From contig DZCM01000015.1 in assembly GCA_022730295.1 (NCBI GenBank), positions 1-35,768 of the forward strand: DNA of 35,768 nucleotides, given 5' to 3'. The position numbers were made by a program, and so were the translations under genes. Source of the DNA: Rhodanobacter sp. (GTDB lineage Bacteria; Pseudomonadota; Gammaproteobacteria; Xanthomonadales; Rhodanobacteraceae). The notes below the pieces were generated by a model, which saw nothing but the letters and a program-made list of their open reading frames with translations, made no database searches and was not told the DNA's origin. Below, piece by piece: positions 26,880-34,931 of this stretch; positions within the stretch are counted from its first letter, which is position 1, and every line of letters begins with the position of its first letter.

Positions 26880-27677
26880 TCAGCCGCCGGATCCGACCAT
26901 GCGTGCCTGCAACATGGCCTGCGAGGCCGCGCGCAGCGCCACGTTCGACGCTGCCGTGTTGCCGAGCACCAGATCGAGCCGCAACTGGTTGTTGACCGCT
27001 TGCCCGTCCGACGTAAGTTGCACCAGCTGGCCGACGCTGCCACTGCGGATCCATTGCGAGACCAAGCCCTGGCCATCCACGCCGAGCGTGAGAGACACGC
27101 CTCGCGCTGGATCAAACACGACGCCGACACGGGCGCCGTCAGCGTCGATATGCGAATCGAACGGGCCGGCGTTTGGCGTGGTGGCGCCGGCGCCAGGGTC
27201 GGTGCCTTGCGCGACCCGCAGCGCCGTGACGTTGACCGCGCGGTTGCCGTCGCCGGCAATCTGGATCCCCTGCATCAACCCGTTGACGTTGGCGAGGCCA
27301 GCGCCGTCGACAGTTCGCGTCACGCCGTCCGTGCCGGTCACCGGTATCGGCGTGCCCTGCACGATGTTCATGGTCGGCGTAAAGGTGATGAACGGCATCT
27401 GGCCGTCGGGCCCGAAATGTATGCCGAGGATCACGCTGCCATCCAATGTCTGGCCACTGGCCGTGGTCCATGACGAGGCCATGGTCACGCCGAAATAGGC
27501 CACCGTGTTGTTGCCGATCAGGAAGCGCCCGCGCATCGCGGCAAGTTCCGGATCGGGAATTTCGCTGAGCATCCTGCCGGCTTGGGCCGACGCTGCCGCC
27601 GCGTGCGCGGTGGACGCCACGCCCAGTGCAGTGATGCTGATCGCAAGCGTGAGGCTGACCAGCTTTGTGGTTTGCAT
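26880..27677 (-). CDS. exported protein in FapE position of the amyloid operon
   Basis: A 265-aa secreted protein with signal peptide MQTTKLVSLTLAISITALG ending near STAHA. The mature N-terminus has SEIPDPELAAMRGRF, a motif often seen in substrates processed beside C39-type peptidases. It is followed by a beta-rich, Asn/Gly/Thr-rich domain and a C-terminal helix (ASNVALRAASQAML). In Pseudomonas, FapE is a minor fibre-associated protein encoded between fapD and fapF, the same place as here; direct sequence similarity cannot be judged by eye. AAGGA lies 8 nt before the ATG at 27677. It is separated from the preceding protease gene by 17 nt and from the barrel gene by 34 nt. Confidence 0.75.
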   Translation of the reverse strand: MQTTKLVSLTLAISITALGVASTAHAAAASAQAGRMLSEIPDPELAAMRGRFLIGNNTVAYFGVTMASSWTTASGQTLDGSVILGIHFGPDGQMPFITFTPTMNIVQGTPIPVTGTDGVTRTVDGAGLANVNGLMQGIQIAGDGNRAVNVTALRVAQGTDPGAGATTPNAGPFDSHIDADGARVGVVFDPARGVSLTLGVDGQGLVSQWIRSGSVGQLVQLTSDGQAVNNQLRLDLVLGNTAASNVALRAASQAMLQARMVGSGG

Positions 27678-27694
27678 GATCCAATCCTTGCGGC

Positions 27695-28405
27695 CTAGAA
27701 CAGATCCGCGTTGGTGAAACCGAAATCCAGCAATTCCGCGTCGGTCAGGGGACCGGAGCGGGCGTACAGTGCGCGCGCGCTTGGCGTGCGTTGCGAGTCC
27801 AGCAGCACGGTGTTGCGATCGAAGCCGCTGCCGATCACCGCGAACAGGGCGCGCGACGGCCACATCTGCATGAAGTCTGCGAGTGGCAGGTTCTTGTTTC
27901 CCAACGCCGGATCGGCAATCTCGACCAGCTTGCCTTCGATCTTCTTGAGCACGACAAAATGGCGATAGCCGTTGGTTTCGATCAAGACGATCGTCGGTAC
28001 GCGCAGTGATTGCAGGCGCGACTCGGTGACGCGGTAGCCGCGTCCGCGCAGGCCCAGGCTTTCCGCGTAATGCTTGATGTCCAGCAGCGAAAAGCCGTTC
28101 TTGCGGACTTCATCGGGGTTGGCGACGCCCATCAGGCCGGCGAGGACCGTGGCTTCATCGACATCAAGGCCGTAGCCATAACGCAGCAGGGTGGCGAGTG
28201 CCGCCGCGCCGCAACTGAAATCGGTGTGTTGGCGGACGACATGCCGGAAACGGGCTTCCTGCATGCTCTCGACCGTTGCCGTGTAGACCTGCCCGTTGGG
28301 CAACACGCCGGCGAAACCCACGTCGCCCGCGCGTGCAGCGCCGCCCGTCGCGGCGATGCCGAACAGCAGCGACAAGATCAACGTGGCAGGGCGAGGCATG
28401 GACAT
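27695..28405 (-). CDS. fapD: C39-family cysteine protease, FapD-like
   Basis: A 236-aa protein with a signal peptide (ATLILSLLFGIAATGGAARA) and a papain-like C39 domain. The nucleophile Cys65 lies in QHTDFSCGAAALATLL, with the oxyanion Gln59 upstream, His149 in GYRHFVVL and Asp165 in IADPALG. C39 proteases usually cut after double-glycine leaders within ABC exporters. This one is a stand-alone periplasmic form, as FapD is in Pseudomonas, where it is needed for fibre assembly. Two start codons (28405 and 28399) are equally possible; neither has a strong ribosome-binding site. A 14-bp stem-loop precedes the gene and may lower its expression relative to the fibre gene. Confidence 0.88.
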   Translation of the reverse strand: MSMPRPATLILSLLFGIAATGGAARAGDVGFAGVLPNGQVYTATVESMQEARFRHVVRQHTDFSCGAAALATLLRYGYGLDVDEATVLAGLMGVANPDEVRKNGFSLLDIKHYAESLGLRGRGYRVTESRLQSLRVPTIVLIETNGYRHFVVLKKIEGKLVEIADPALGNKNLPLADFMQMWPSRALFAVIGSGFDRNTVLLDSQRTPSARALYARSGPLTDAELLDFGFTNADLF

Positions 28406-28429
28406 GGCGTGGGGTTGTTCCGGGAAGAA

Positions 28430-28461
28430 GGCTCCCGGTCTGCTGGCGCAGACCGGGAACC
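28430..28461 (-). terminator. strong stem-loop between fibre and protease genes (possible partial terminator)
   Basis: On the minus strand GGTTCCCGGTCTGC pairs with GCAGACCGGGAGCC, 14 bp with one G-U pair and a 4-nt loop, followed by TTCTTCCC. The T-rich tract is imperfect, so leaky termination or a 3' stabiliser is more likely than a full stop. It would favour the upstream fibre mRNA over the protease and pore. Confidence 0.6.
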
Positions 28462-28513
28462 GAAGCGACGCGTTCAGGACAGGGGGTGCCCGCAAACGTC
28501 GCTCATGCCGCTT

Positions 28514-29716
28514 TTACGGTTCGCCACCGCCGCCGCCACCGCCCGTCCCGGGCTGCGCGACTGCCATGGCCAGGCTGTTGGCCTGCTGGTTGCCGGTACC
28601 GGCCGAGACGTTGACGCCGATGTTTCCGGAGGCGTTCTGGAACGCGCCGCCGGACAGGCTGGCACTGTTGCTGGCCATCACCACGATCGGTATCAGCGCG
28701 GTCACGGTGCCGGTCAACTCGATGTCGTCGAGGGCGAGATCGCCCATTTCGTGCGAGTCGGTGTCGAAAGCGAAGCCGCCAATCGGCTGGCCGTCGGCAT
28801 CGTCACCGCGATACGGATTGTCGACTGCACCCTGCGCCTCGCCGTCGATGTCCACGTGGCCAATCTGGTCGCCGGACCTGTGACTGTCGCCGGTCCAGAT
28901 ATCGGGATAATAGTTGTTGGCCTGGTAGGCGTTGCCGGTGGAGTCGCCCTCGTAGGTGCCGGAGGCGGAACCGCTCAGCTCGACGCCGATGGCCGTCTGT
29001 ACGTAGTTCAGGTAGCCCGCGTTGGCGGTCTGGTTGTCTTTCGAGTACTGGCTGGAATCAACCGAGGCCGTGGCGTAGTTGGAGGTCGCGACCGCGGCAG
29101 CCAGCGCGTTCTTCTGCTGGTTGTTGTTGCCCGAGGTCACGTTGACGCCGATGTTGCCGGACGCGGTGTTGAACGCATTGCCGCTGATGCCGGCACTGTT
29201 GGTCACGCCTGCGTTCAAGGTGACGTTGTCATGGCCCAGCTGGTTCACGAACACTTCGCTATCGGCCATGCCGAACACGAAGCTGGCATCGGTCGCCGCC
29301 AATGCCGCCGCGTTGTCTTGCTGGTTGTTATCGCCAGCGGCAACGTTGAAGCCAAGGTTGCCGGATGCGTTGCTGCTGACGTCGTCGCCGATGCTGGCGT
29401 CATTGTCCAGCCACACGTTGGCCGCCTTGTTGTCGTGGTTCTTCTGGCGGTTGTCGACGATCGCGATGGCGGCCGAATCAATGTTGATGTTGCCGGTGAC
29501 GGTCGGATCGCCGCTGAGGTTGATGTCGGTGTGCAGTTTCAGCTTCTTGTCGAACTTGACCTTCTGCTGGTGCGTGCCGCTCTGGTCGAGCGAGTAGCTT
29601 TGACTGAACTCGCTCCCGTTCGGATCGTCCTCGTTCTGGGTGGCATACACACTGCCGGACGCGCAAATCAGTCCGACCGCGACAGCGAGCATGGTTCTCT
29701 TCATTGCAACGTTCAT
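28514..29716 (-). CDS. fapC: major amyloid-type fibre protein, FapC-like
   Basis: A 400-aa exported protein with signal peptide (MLAVAVGLICASGSVYA). Three imperfect repeats stand out: ASGNLGFNVAAGDNNQQDN (about 117-135), ASGNIGVNVTSGNNNQQKN (185-203) and ASGNIGVNVSAGTGNQQAN (362-380). Each is followed by an Ala-rich strand, the G-x-N...AG-x-N-x-Q-x-N pattern of Fap amyloid repeats. The first two are close; a 160-residue acidic, Asp/Gly-rich linker separates the third. It ends in a Gly-run tail instead of the CxxC of Pseudomonas FapC; no cysteine is in the mature chain. AGGAG lies 8 nt before ATG 29716. Such proteins are often annotated as haem-utilisation or adhesin proteins. Confidence 0.85.
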   Translation of the reverse strand: MNVAMKRTMLAVAVGLICASGSVYATQNEDDPNGSEFSQSYSLDQSGTHQQKVKFDKKLKLHTDINLSGDPTVTGNINIDSAAIAIVDNRQKNHDNKAANVWLDNDASIGDDVSSNASGNLGFNVAAGDNNQQDNAAALAATDASFVFGMADSEVFVNQLGHDNVTLNAGVTNSAGISGNAFNTASGNIGVNVTSGNNNQQKNALAAAVATSNYATASVDSSQYSKDNQTANAGYLNYVQTAIGVELSGSASGTYEGDSTGNAYQANNYYPDIWTGDSHRSGDQIGHVDIDGEAQGAVDNPYRGDDADGQPIGGFAFDTDSHEMGDLALDDIELTGTVTALIPIVVMASNSASLSGGAFQNASGNIGVNVSAGTGNQQANSLAMAVAQPGTGGGGGGGEP

Positions 29717-29742
29717 GGGTGAGTCTCCTGCTGGGATGGTGG

Positions 29743-30387
29743 TTACCGCGGCGTCATGCCGGCATCGATCAAAAGATGGTTGGCCGTGACGTTGTTCGAA
29801 CCCGCGATCTGATTGAGTTGCACGACGCCCTGCGTGCCCCGCATCGCCTCGGCCTCCACTGCCGCTGCGCGAAGCCGGGGGGCGGACCGTCCCTGGTCCT
29901 GCCCTGCAGTCGTCGTTTCCTGCTTGCACGCGCAAACGTTGGCGAGCCATTGGTCCGTCGACGTTTCGCTGGTGCCCTGTCGTGCCAGCACTGCGCTGGC
30001 CGTGTTCAATTGGGCGTTGGCCGTGCCACTCGCCTGGTTGATCGAAATGAGGCCGCTGGCGTTGCCCAGTGCCTGTCCGCCAATGCTCGCGACCGCGACG
30101 TCGGGAACGTTGGCGGTGTTGAGTTTTTGTTGCTGTTGCGCAGAGATGCGCACCGCGGCTTGCTCGCCCACAGCCAACGCGCGCAAGTTGGCCTGCTGGT
30201 TGAAGTCGCCGGCGCTGAGGTTCACGGCGATCGCACCGGAGCTGCCGTTCAGTGCCTTGTCATCCATGCGGCTATTGGTGAGGTACGCGAGCATCGCCGA
30301 GTAGGCATCGCCGTCAGCGGCGGCTGCGAGCGGACTTCCGAACAGCAGGGGCAAAACCAGCAAAGTGCGTGCGCGCATGATGTTCAC
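29743..30387 (-). CDS. fapB: minor fibre / nucleator protein, FapB-like
   Basis: A 214-aa exported protein (signal LLVLPLLFGSPLAAAA) with three degenerate copies of the fibre repeat: GAIAVNLSAGDFNQQAN, GLISINQASGTANAQLN and GVVQLNQIAGSNNVTAN. The repeats are Asn/Gln/Gly-rich and separated by Ala/Gln-rich and charged stretches; a CACKQ motif lies in the second linker. In Pseudomonas FapB nucleates FapC fibres. The start is GTG at 30387, supported by GGAGG 7 nt upstream, and the ribosome-binding site lies in the end of the preceding gene, whose stop is only 3 nt away. The call rests on repeat pattern, size and gene order. Confidence 0.82.
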   Translation of the reverse strand: MNIMRARTLLVLPLLFGSPLAAAADGDAYSAMLAYLTNSRMDDKALNGSSGAIAVNLSAGDFNQQANLRALAVGEQAAVRISAQQQQKLNTANVPDVAVASIGGQALGNASGLISINQASGTANAQLNTASAVLARQGTSETSTDQWLANVCACKQETTTAGQDQGRSAPRLRAAAVEAEAMRGTQGVVQLNQIAGSNNVTANHLLIDAGMTPR

Positions 30388-30390
30388 GCT

Positions 30391-30921
30391 TCAACCTCCG
30401 GAAGGTTTGCCGAACGGCAGCGCCTGCAGCGCGCCGGTGACGGCTGAGCCCACCCCGCGCGTTGCGTTGCCGACCACGCTGAGCGGAGTCGAGTTCGACG
30501 CGGCTCCGCGCGGGGTGGCTTGACCATCGGCGCCACGCGGGCTGGTGAGCATCCCGCTGGCCACCGTGGAACTGTGCAGCATCGATGTCGCCCGCAGCAC
30601 CGGCGCGTTGACCGCGCCCGCCTCGCTGTCGCTCAGCTCCAAGCTGCCGAGCGCCGCGTCGAGTTGGGTGTTGGGTTTGGTGTCGACCAGCAGCGCCAGG
30701 CCGGGCGGCGCCTGGCGCACGGCGGCTCGTGTGGGCACGACGCGCAGCAACACGATTTCACCCGGCGCGGCGTGCACGCCCTTGCGTGCGCCGGCAGCAT
30801 TCAGTGCGGCCGGAAATGCCAACGCGACGAGCAGCACTGCCAACACGCATGGTCGCAACTGCGGATGGCGTGAAGCTGGACGGAAGCCTCGGGTGTTGCC
30901 GGGTCGTGACCGCTGGCGCAT
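30391..30921 (-). CDS. exported protein in FapA position, first gene of the amyloid operon
   Basis: A 176-aa protein with a long basic leader and a hydrophobic export segment (CVLAVLLVALAFPAALNA). The mature part is Ala/Ser/Pro-rich and predicted to be largely disordered, with a beta-like stretch GEIVLLRVVPTRAAV and a C-terminal helix-like end. In Pseudomonas FapA is a small periplasmic chaperone of the fibre proteins, but I see no decisive sequence hallmark here; the name rests on position. ATG 30921 was chosen because it keeps the leader; a TTG at 30978 would add 19 residues. Its end carries the ribosome-binding site of the next gene. The promoter candidates lie 110-170 bp upstream. Confidence 0.7.
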   Translation of the reverse strand: MRQRSRPGNTRGFRPASRHPQLRPCVLAVLLVALAFPAALNAAGARKGVHAAPGEIVLLRVVPTRAAVRQAPPGLALLVDTKPNTQLDAALGSLELSDSEAGAVNAPVLRATSMLHSSTVASGMLTSPRGADGQATPRGAASNSTPLSVVGNATRGVGSAVTGALQALPFGKPSGG

Positions 30922-31032
30922 GACTGCCGAACTCTGTGTCGGGGACAGGGATAAGGCAAGTCCGATGCCAACGATCAAGCAGTCATGTTTTCAATGGGTT
31001 GCGCGTTTGGCCGTGCGCATGGCGGGCCGCAT

Positions 31033-31052
31033 TTGTATCGTCGACGATACAA
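31033..31052. promoter_or_regulatory. perfect 20-bp palindrome upstream of the amyloid operon
   Basis: TTGTATCGTC followed directly by its reverse complement GACGATACAA. It is AT-richer than its surroundings and lies 111 bp before the first ATG of the operon, and 15-40 bp downstream of a sigma-54-like promoter. A dimeric repressor or activator site is the simplest reading; the cognate protein is unknown. Confidence 0.6.
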
Positions 31053-31071
31053 CCGGTGCGCGGCAGATCAC

Positions 31072-31088
31072 CGCAAACCCAACGCCCA
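31072..31088 (-). promoter_or_regulatory. candidate sigma-54 promoter of the amyloid operon
   Basis: On the minus strand TGGGCGTTGGGTTTGCG matches the -24/-12 consensus at 9 of 13 positions, with the essential GG and GC ten bases apart and TTTGC at -12. Transcription would start near 31061, leaving a ~140-nt leader that spans the 20-bp palindrome. A sigma-54 activator gene lies at the far end of the operon. It was identified by eye. Confidence 0.45.
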
Positions 31089-31197
31089 TGCGGGCTTGCG
31101 GGTAACGGGCGGGTGTAACCCAGGTGATACAGGCGGTGTTGCAGATTGCGATCCGACGCGCCAACGCAGCGTGGATGCGATGCAAAGCGTTTCAGGG

Positions 31198-32319
31198 TCA
31201 GCGCAGCGCTTGCGCGAGGTCCGCGAGCAGGTCGTCAGCGTCTTCCAGCCCCACGGATAGCCGCACCAGCGTCGGCGGCGAGTGGCTGTGGGCGCCTTCG
31301 GATGCGGCCCGATGTTCGATCAGCGATTCGCAGCCGCCGAGCGAGGTGGCGTTGGTGAAAAGTCTTGTACGCCGTGCGAACGCGAAAGCGGTGTCGTAGC
31401 CGCCGCGCAATTCGACGCTCAACATCGCACCGAAATCCCGCATCTGGCGCGCGGCGACGGCGTGTCCCGGGTGGCTTGGCAAGCCGGGGTAGTTGACGCG
31501 CTCGATGGCGGGATGGGTCGCCAGGAACACTGCGACTTTGTGTGTGTTGGCACAATGCATGGCCATCCGCGCTGGCAGCGAGCGGCAGCCGCGCAGGGTA
31601 AGCCAGGCGCTGAATGGTGACAGGATCGCGCCGCTGAGCAAGCGCCGCTGGGTGATCCGGGCGGCGAAGTCGTCGTTGCGCGCAAACACCAGCGCGCCGC
31701 CGAGCACGTCGCTGTGGCCACCGAAATATTTGGTGGTTGAATGCATCACCACGTCTGCACCGAGCGCCAACGGGCGCTGCAGCACCGGCGTCGCGAAGGT
31801 GTTGTCACACACAAGGCGTGCGCCGTGTGCGTGTGCGATTTTCGCCAGTTCCGCAAGGTCGCTGATCCGCAGCCGCGGGTTGGATGGCGATTCGGCCCAC
31901 AGCAGGGCCACGCCATTGGCGCAGGCGCTGTGCACCGAATCAAGATCGCTGAGGTCGACCGTCGTGACTTCCACGCCGCGTTCGGGCAGCACCTCGGTCA
32001 CGTAGCCGCGCGTGCCGACGTAGCAATCATCCGGCACCACGACGCGCTGGCCGTGCTGCAGGGTGTCCAGCACCGCGGCGACCGCGGCCATGCCGGACGC
32101 GAATGCCAGTGCGCGCTCGCCGCCTTCCAGTGCCGCCAGTGCTATTTCCAGCCGGTGCTGGGTGGGGTGACTGTCGCGTTGGTAGCTCAAGGGGTTGGCG
32201 CGTCCATCGAGCTCGTGCACGTAATTGGTTGAAACGTGGATGGGCGGCGCCACCGCACCGGTGGCGGGATCGGGCTCCGCGCCCGCGTGTACGGCCAAGG
32301 TGTCGAATTTGTGGGTCAT
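31198..32319 (-). CDS. PLP-dependent Cys/Met metabolism enzyme (cystathionine synthase/lyase type)
   Basis: A 373-aa cytoplasmic enzyme of the trans-sulfuration family. It opens [19 protein letters not shown] and PPIHVSTNY, and has [10 protein letters not shown], the PLP-phosphate and ring contacts, [14 protein letters not shown], and the Schiff-base Lys197 in [16 protein letters not shown]. The family includes cystathionine gamma-synthase (MetB), gamma-lyase and O-succinylhomoserine sulfhydrylase; specificity cannot be fixed from sequence by eye. It starts at ATG 32319, which overlaps the hemL stop (ATGA), so the two are translationally coupled. Both use PLP, though they belong to unrelated pathways. 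There is no terminator directly after it. Confidence 0.93.
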   Translation of the reverse strand: MTHKFDTLAVHAGAEPDPATGAVAPPIHVSTNYVHELDGRANPLSYQRDSHPTQHRLEIALAALEGGERALAFASGMAAVAAVLDTLQHGQRVVVPDDCYVGTRGYVTEVLPERGVEVTTVDLSDLDSVHSACANGVALLWAESPSNPRLRISDLAELAKIAHAHGARLVCDNTFATPVLQRPLALGADVVMHSTTKYFGGHSDVLGGALVFARNDDFAARITQRRLLSGAILSPFSAWLTLRGCRSLPARMAMHCANTHKVAVFLATHPAIERVNYPGLPSHPGHAVAARQMRDFGAMLSVELRGGYDTAFAFARRTRLFTNATSLGGCESLIEHRAASEGAHSHSPPTLVRLSVGLEDADDLLADLAQALR

Positions 32320-33611
32320 TGACGTGCCTCGGCAAACGCCGCGCGTGCGGCCTCGAGTGTTGCGTTGATGTCGGCGTCGCTGTGCGCCGTTGACATGAAC
32401 CCCGCCTCGAACGGGCTGGGTGCGAAATACACGCCGCGCTCCAGCATGGCGTGGAAGAAGCGCCGGAACGCGCCCTGGTTGCACGCGGTCGCCTCGGCGA
32501 AAGTCTCGATCGGGCCTTCGCCAAAGAACAATCCAAACATGCCACCCGCGCGGTTGACCGCGAACGGCACGTCGGCAGCGCGGGCCGCGGCAAGCATGCC
32601 GTCGGTGAGCGTGCGGGTCTTGCGCGTGAGTTGCTCGTGGAATCCGGGCTCGCGCACCAGGTCGAGCATGGCGAGGCCTGCGGCCATCGCGACCGGATTA
32701 CCCGACAGGGTTCCCGCCTGGTAGATGGGTCCGGATGGTGAGATCTGCTGCATCAGTTCGCGGCGCCCGCCGTAGGCGCCGACGGGCATGCCGCCACCAA
32801 TGATCTTGCCGAGCGTGGTGAGGTCGGGGGTGATGCCGAACAGCTCCTGCGCCCCCCCCAACGCCACCCGAAAGCCTGTCATCACCTCATCGAATATCAG
32901 CAAGGCTCCGTCGCGCGTGCACAACTCCCGCAAGGTCTTGAGAAACCCCGGCCTTGGTGGCACGCAGTTCATGTTGCCGGCAACCGGTTCGACGATCACG
33001 CAGGCGATGCTCGTTCCCATCTGGTCGAACAGTGCACGCGCGGCGTCGGCGTCGTTGTAGGGCAACGTGATGGTCAGGTCGGCGAGTGGTTTGGGCACGC
33101 CGGGTGAATCCGGGACGCCGAGTGTCAGCGCGCCGGAGCCGGCCTTCACGAGGAACGAATCGCCATGGCCGTGGTAGCAACCCTCGAATTTCACGAAGCG
33201 ATCGCGCCCGGTCGCGCCGCGAGCGAGGCGCAACGCCGACATCGTTGCCTCGGTGCCCGAATTGACGAAGCGCAGCATCTCCAGCGATGGCATCAGTGCC
33301 TGCACCGCCTCGGCGAGCTGGGTTTCCGCGGCGCACGGCGTGCCAAAAGACAAACCGTCGCGCACGGCCCGTTCCACGGCTTCACGCACGTGAGGGTGGT
33401 TGTGGCCTGCGATCATCGGGCCCCACGAACCGACGTGGTCGATGTAGCGCTTGCCGTCGGCGTCCCACAGGTACGCGCCGCTTGCGCGCGCGGTGATGAA
33501 GGGTTCGCCGCCGACCGCGCCGAATGCGCGCACCGGCGAATCGACGCCGCCAGGCAGGATCTTCAACGCGTGTTGGAAAAGTTCGTGGTTGCTTGGCATT
33601 GGAATGTTCAT
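32316..33611 (-). CDS. hemL: glutamate-1-semialdehyde 2,1-aminomutase
   Basis: Converts glutamate-1-semialdehyde to 5-aminolevulinate, the committed precursor of haem and other tetrapyrroles, using PLP. The 431-aa protein is colinear with the family: [13 protein letters not shown] near the N-terminus, [51 protein letters not shown] and the PLP-lysine Lys269 in [17 protein letters not shown]. Two starts are possible (33611 and 33599); neither has a strong ribosome-binding site. It lies upstream of, and overlapping, the Cys/Met enzyme gene, and downstream of thiE across a short repeat. The hemL-thiE-rubredoxin grouping is common in gammaproteobacteria. The call is secure. Confidence 0.97.
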   Translation of the reverse strand: MNIPMPSNHELFQHALKILPGGVDSPVRAFGAVGGEPFITARASGAYLWDADGKRYIDHVGSWGPMIAGHNHPHVREAVERAVRDGLSFGTPCAAETQLAEAVQALMPSLEMLRFVNSGTEATMSALRLARGATGRDRFVKFEGCYHGHGDSFLVKAGSGALTLGVPDSPGVPKPLADLTITLPYNDADAARALFDQMGTSIACVIVEPVAGNMNCVPPRPGFLKTLRELCTRDGALLIFDEVMTGFRVALGGAQELFGITPDLTTLGKIIGGGMPVGAYGGRRELMQQISPSGPIYQAGTLSGNPVAMAAGLAMLDLVREPGFHEQLTRKTRTLTDGMLAAARAADVPFAVNRAGGMFGLFFGEGPIETFAEATACNQGAFRRFFHAMLERGVYFAPSPFEAGFMSTAHSDADINATLEAARAAFAEARQ

Positions 33612-33631
33612 GGCAAATCAAGAAAAGTTGA

Positions 33632-33710
33632 CCACGGATATGCACGGACAAACACGGATGGAGCCAAAAACGCCTTTGCCTGATTCGTGTGCATCCGTGT
33701 CATTCCGTGG
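33632..33710. repeat. hairpin repeat with CACGGA every 10 bp in each arm
   Basis: The left arm has ACGGAT, ACGGAC and ACGGAT at 33634, 33644 and 33654. The right arm has ATTCGT, ATCCGT and TTCCGT at 33683, 33693 and 33703. Both keep an exact 10-bp spacing, so the two ~30-nt arms pair imperfectly. The right arm covers the last codons and stop of thiE. It is the same class as the block at 1268-1330. Confidence 0.6.
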
Positions 33711-34368
33711 AAAACAGCTCTGCGTATCGCCGGGCAGTGGCGTGGATGTCGGACGCGCCGAAGACCCCCGAGATGGCGGCGAGGAAATCTGCACCGGCGG
33801 CGACCAGCGAGCCGCCATTGTCGGGCGTGATGCCGCCGATTGCCACCAGCGGCAGGCCGAACGTCTTGGCGTCGCGAAGCAACTCGGGCGTTACGCGGCG
33901 GGTGACGGTCTTGGTCGTGGTCGGAAAGAACGCGCCGAAAGCGAGGTAATCAGCGCCCGCCGCGGCAGCATCCGCCGCACGTTGCAGCGAGTCGTAGCAG
34001 GACACGCCAATGATCGACGTTGGGCCGAGCGCGGCGCGTGCCTCGGCGATGCCTGCGTCGTCTTCGCCGAGGTGTACTCCCCGCGCACCGCTGGCCAATG
34101 CCAATGCCACGTCATCATTGATGATCAGCGGCGCCCCGAATTCGCCACACAGGGCAGCGAGGCCATGTGCTTCGTCGAGCCGCCTCGCTTGATCATGGGT
34201 CTTGTCGCGATACTGCAGCATCGTCGCGCCGCCTTCCAGTGCAGCGCGCGCAGCAGCGCACAGGTCGGAGCGCGGGCCGTTCGTGATCGCATACAGGCCG
34301 GCCGCAGGCAAGGGCGGATTGACACAGGTCAAGGATTGGCTTTCATGCGGGCGCACAACTTGCGACAA
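33700..34368 (-). CDS. thiE: thiamine-phosphate synthase
   Basis: Joins the thiazole and pyrimidine phosphates to give thiamine monophosphate in the cytoplasm. The TIM-barrel protein shows [24 protein letters not shown] (phosphate/Mg site), [34 protein letters not shown] and [11 protein letters not shown], all in family order. The start is uncertain: the longest frame begins at TTG 34368, and in-frame GTG and TTG codons lie within the next 15 codons before [13 protein letters not shown]; no ATG is available. If the longest form is used the protein is 222 aa. It is divergent from the rubredoxin gene. The last four codons fall inside a 10-bp-period hairpin repeat, with no obvious effect on the domain. 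Confidence 0.93.
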   Translation of the reverse strand: MSQVVRPHESQSLTCVNPPLPAAGLYAITNGPRSDLCAAARAALEGGATMLQYRDKTHDQARRLDEAHGLAALCGEFGAPLIINDDVALALASGARGVHLGEDDAGIAEARAALGPTSIIGVSCYDSLQRAADAAAAGADYLAFGAFFPTTTKTVTRRVTPELLRDAKTFGLPLVAIGGITPDNGGSLVAAGADFLAAISGVFGASDIHATARRYAELFSTE

Positions 34369-34400
34369 TACGGCTTATCGTCCATCGCGTCACGCCCATC

Positions 34401-34598
34401 ATGAGTGCCACTGCAGAATCCGTCGTCATCTACCGCAAATTCATGTGCGTGGTGTGCGGCTTCATCTATGACGAGGAAGCCGGCCTGCCTGAAGAAGGTA
34501 TCGAACCCGGCACCCGCTGGGAAGACATCCCTGATACCTGGACCTGCCCCGACTGCGGCGTCACCAAGGATGACTTCGAGATGATCGAAGTCGCTTGA
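34401..34598 (+). CDS. rubA: rubredoxin
   Basis: A small one-iron electron carrier, 65 aa. Four cysteines in two CxxC knuckles bind the iron: Cys16 and Cys19 in [15 protein letters not shown], and Cys49 and Cys52 in [14 protein letters not shown]. The aromatic residues usual in the core (Tyr, Trp40 in GTRWEDIP, Trp47) are kept. Rubredoxins pass electrons to alkane hydroxylases, oxidoreductases or oxidative-stress enzymes; no such partner is adjacent here. It is divergent from thiE across about 30 bp, an arrangement common in gammaproteobacteria. The product begins [13 protein letters not shown]. Confidence 0.95.
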   Translation: MSATAESVVIYRKFMCVVCGFIYDEEAGLPEEGIEPGTRWEDIPDTWTCPDCGVTKDDFEMIEVA

Positions 34599-34685
34599 GC
34601 TCGCCGCAGCCGTTTCCAACTTTCTGCGCATGGCTCTCCGCGCCATTTTCTCGCCCGATTTGGGCCATGGCCGTTGCCCGTGCGC

Positions 34686-34931
34686 ATGCTGGAATACGAT
34701 CGTGGTCCATGCGAGGAGGCGCTCGTGCAGGAATTCGTGCCGTTTGATGATTGCTGGTTCGACCACCTGCCGCCGGGTCGTGTTGTGCCGCTGCCCGCGA
34801 GTTGCGAATGCGTGCGCGATGCGGATGGCGTGTTTCATTGGGTACGCGCAGGCAGCCGCGAAATCTTGATCACATTGCCCTGGCGCGCACCAATTCGCGC
34901 CGCCGTTCCGGCATTGACTTCCAGCACGTAA
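34686..34931 (+). CDS. possible small ORF overlapping the DUF192 gene (doubtful)
   Basis: About 81 codons starting MLEYDRGPCEEALVQEF, with an unremarkable amino-acid mix for 50 residues (FDDCWFDHLPPGR and onward). The last third is antisense to the DUF192 lipoprotein gene. No ribosome-binding site, no family match that I know. It is the only feature I see in 34599-34834. It could equally be chance. Confidence 0.2.
   Translation: MLEYDRGPCEEALVQEFVPFDDCWFDHLPPGRVVPLPASCECVRDADGVFHWVRAGSREILITLPWRAPIRAAVPALTSST

Noticed and set aside
28276-28614. CRISPR array or other interspersed direct repeats in the window
   Set aside because: I saw no set of identical direct repeats with regular unique spacers; the repeats found are inverted or coding.
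28010-29722. A 570-codon plus-strand frame opposite the fapC and fapD genes
   Set aside because: Val/Gly/Ala-rich antisense shadow; the minus-strand genes have signal peptides, repeats and ribosome-binding sites.
29743-30387. Curli (CsgA/CsgB) rather than Fap identity for the repeat proteins
   Set aside because: Neighbours are a C39 protease and a coiled-coil barrel, not CsgG/CsgE/CsgF, and the repeats lack the regular 22-residue spacing of curli.
31033-31052. Intrinsic terminator for the Cys/Met enzyme gene
   Set aside because: The palindrome has no loop and no T-run on either strand, and sits 146 bp past that gene's stop.
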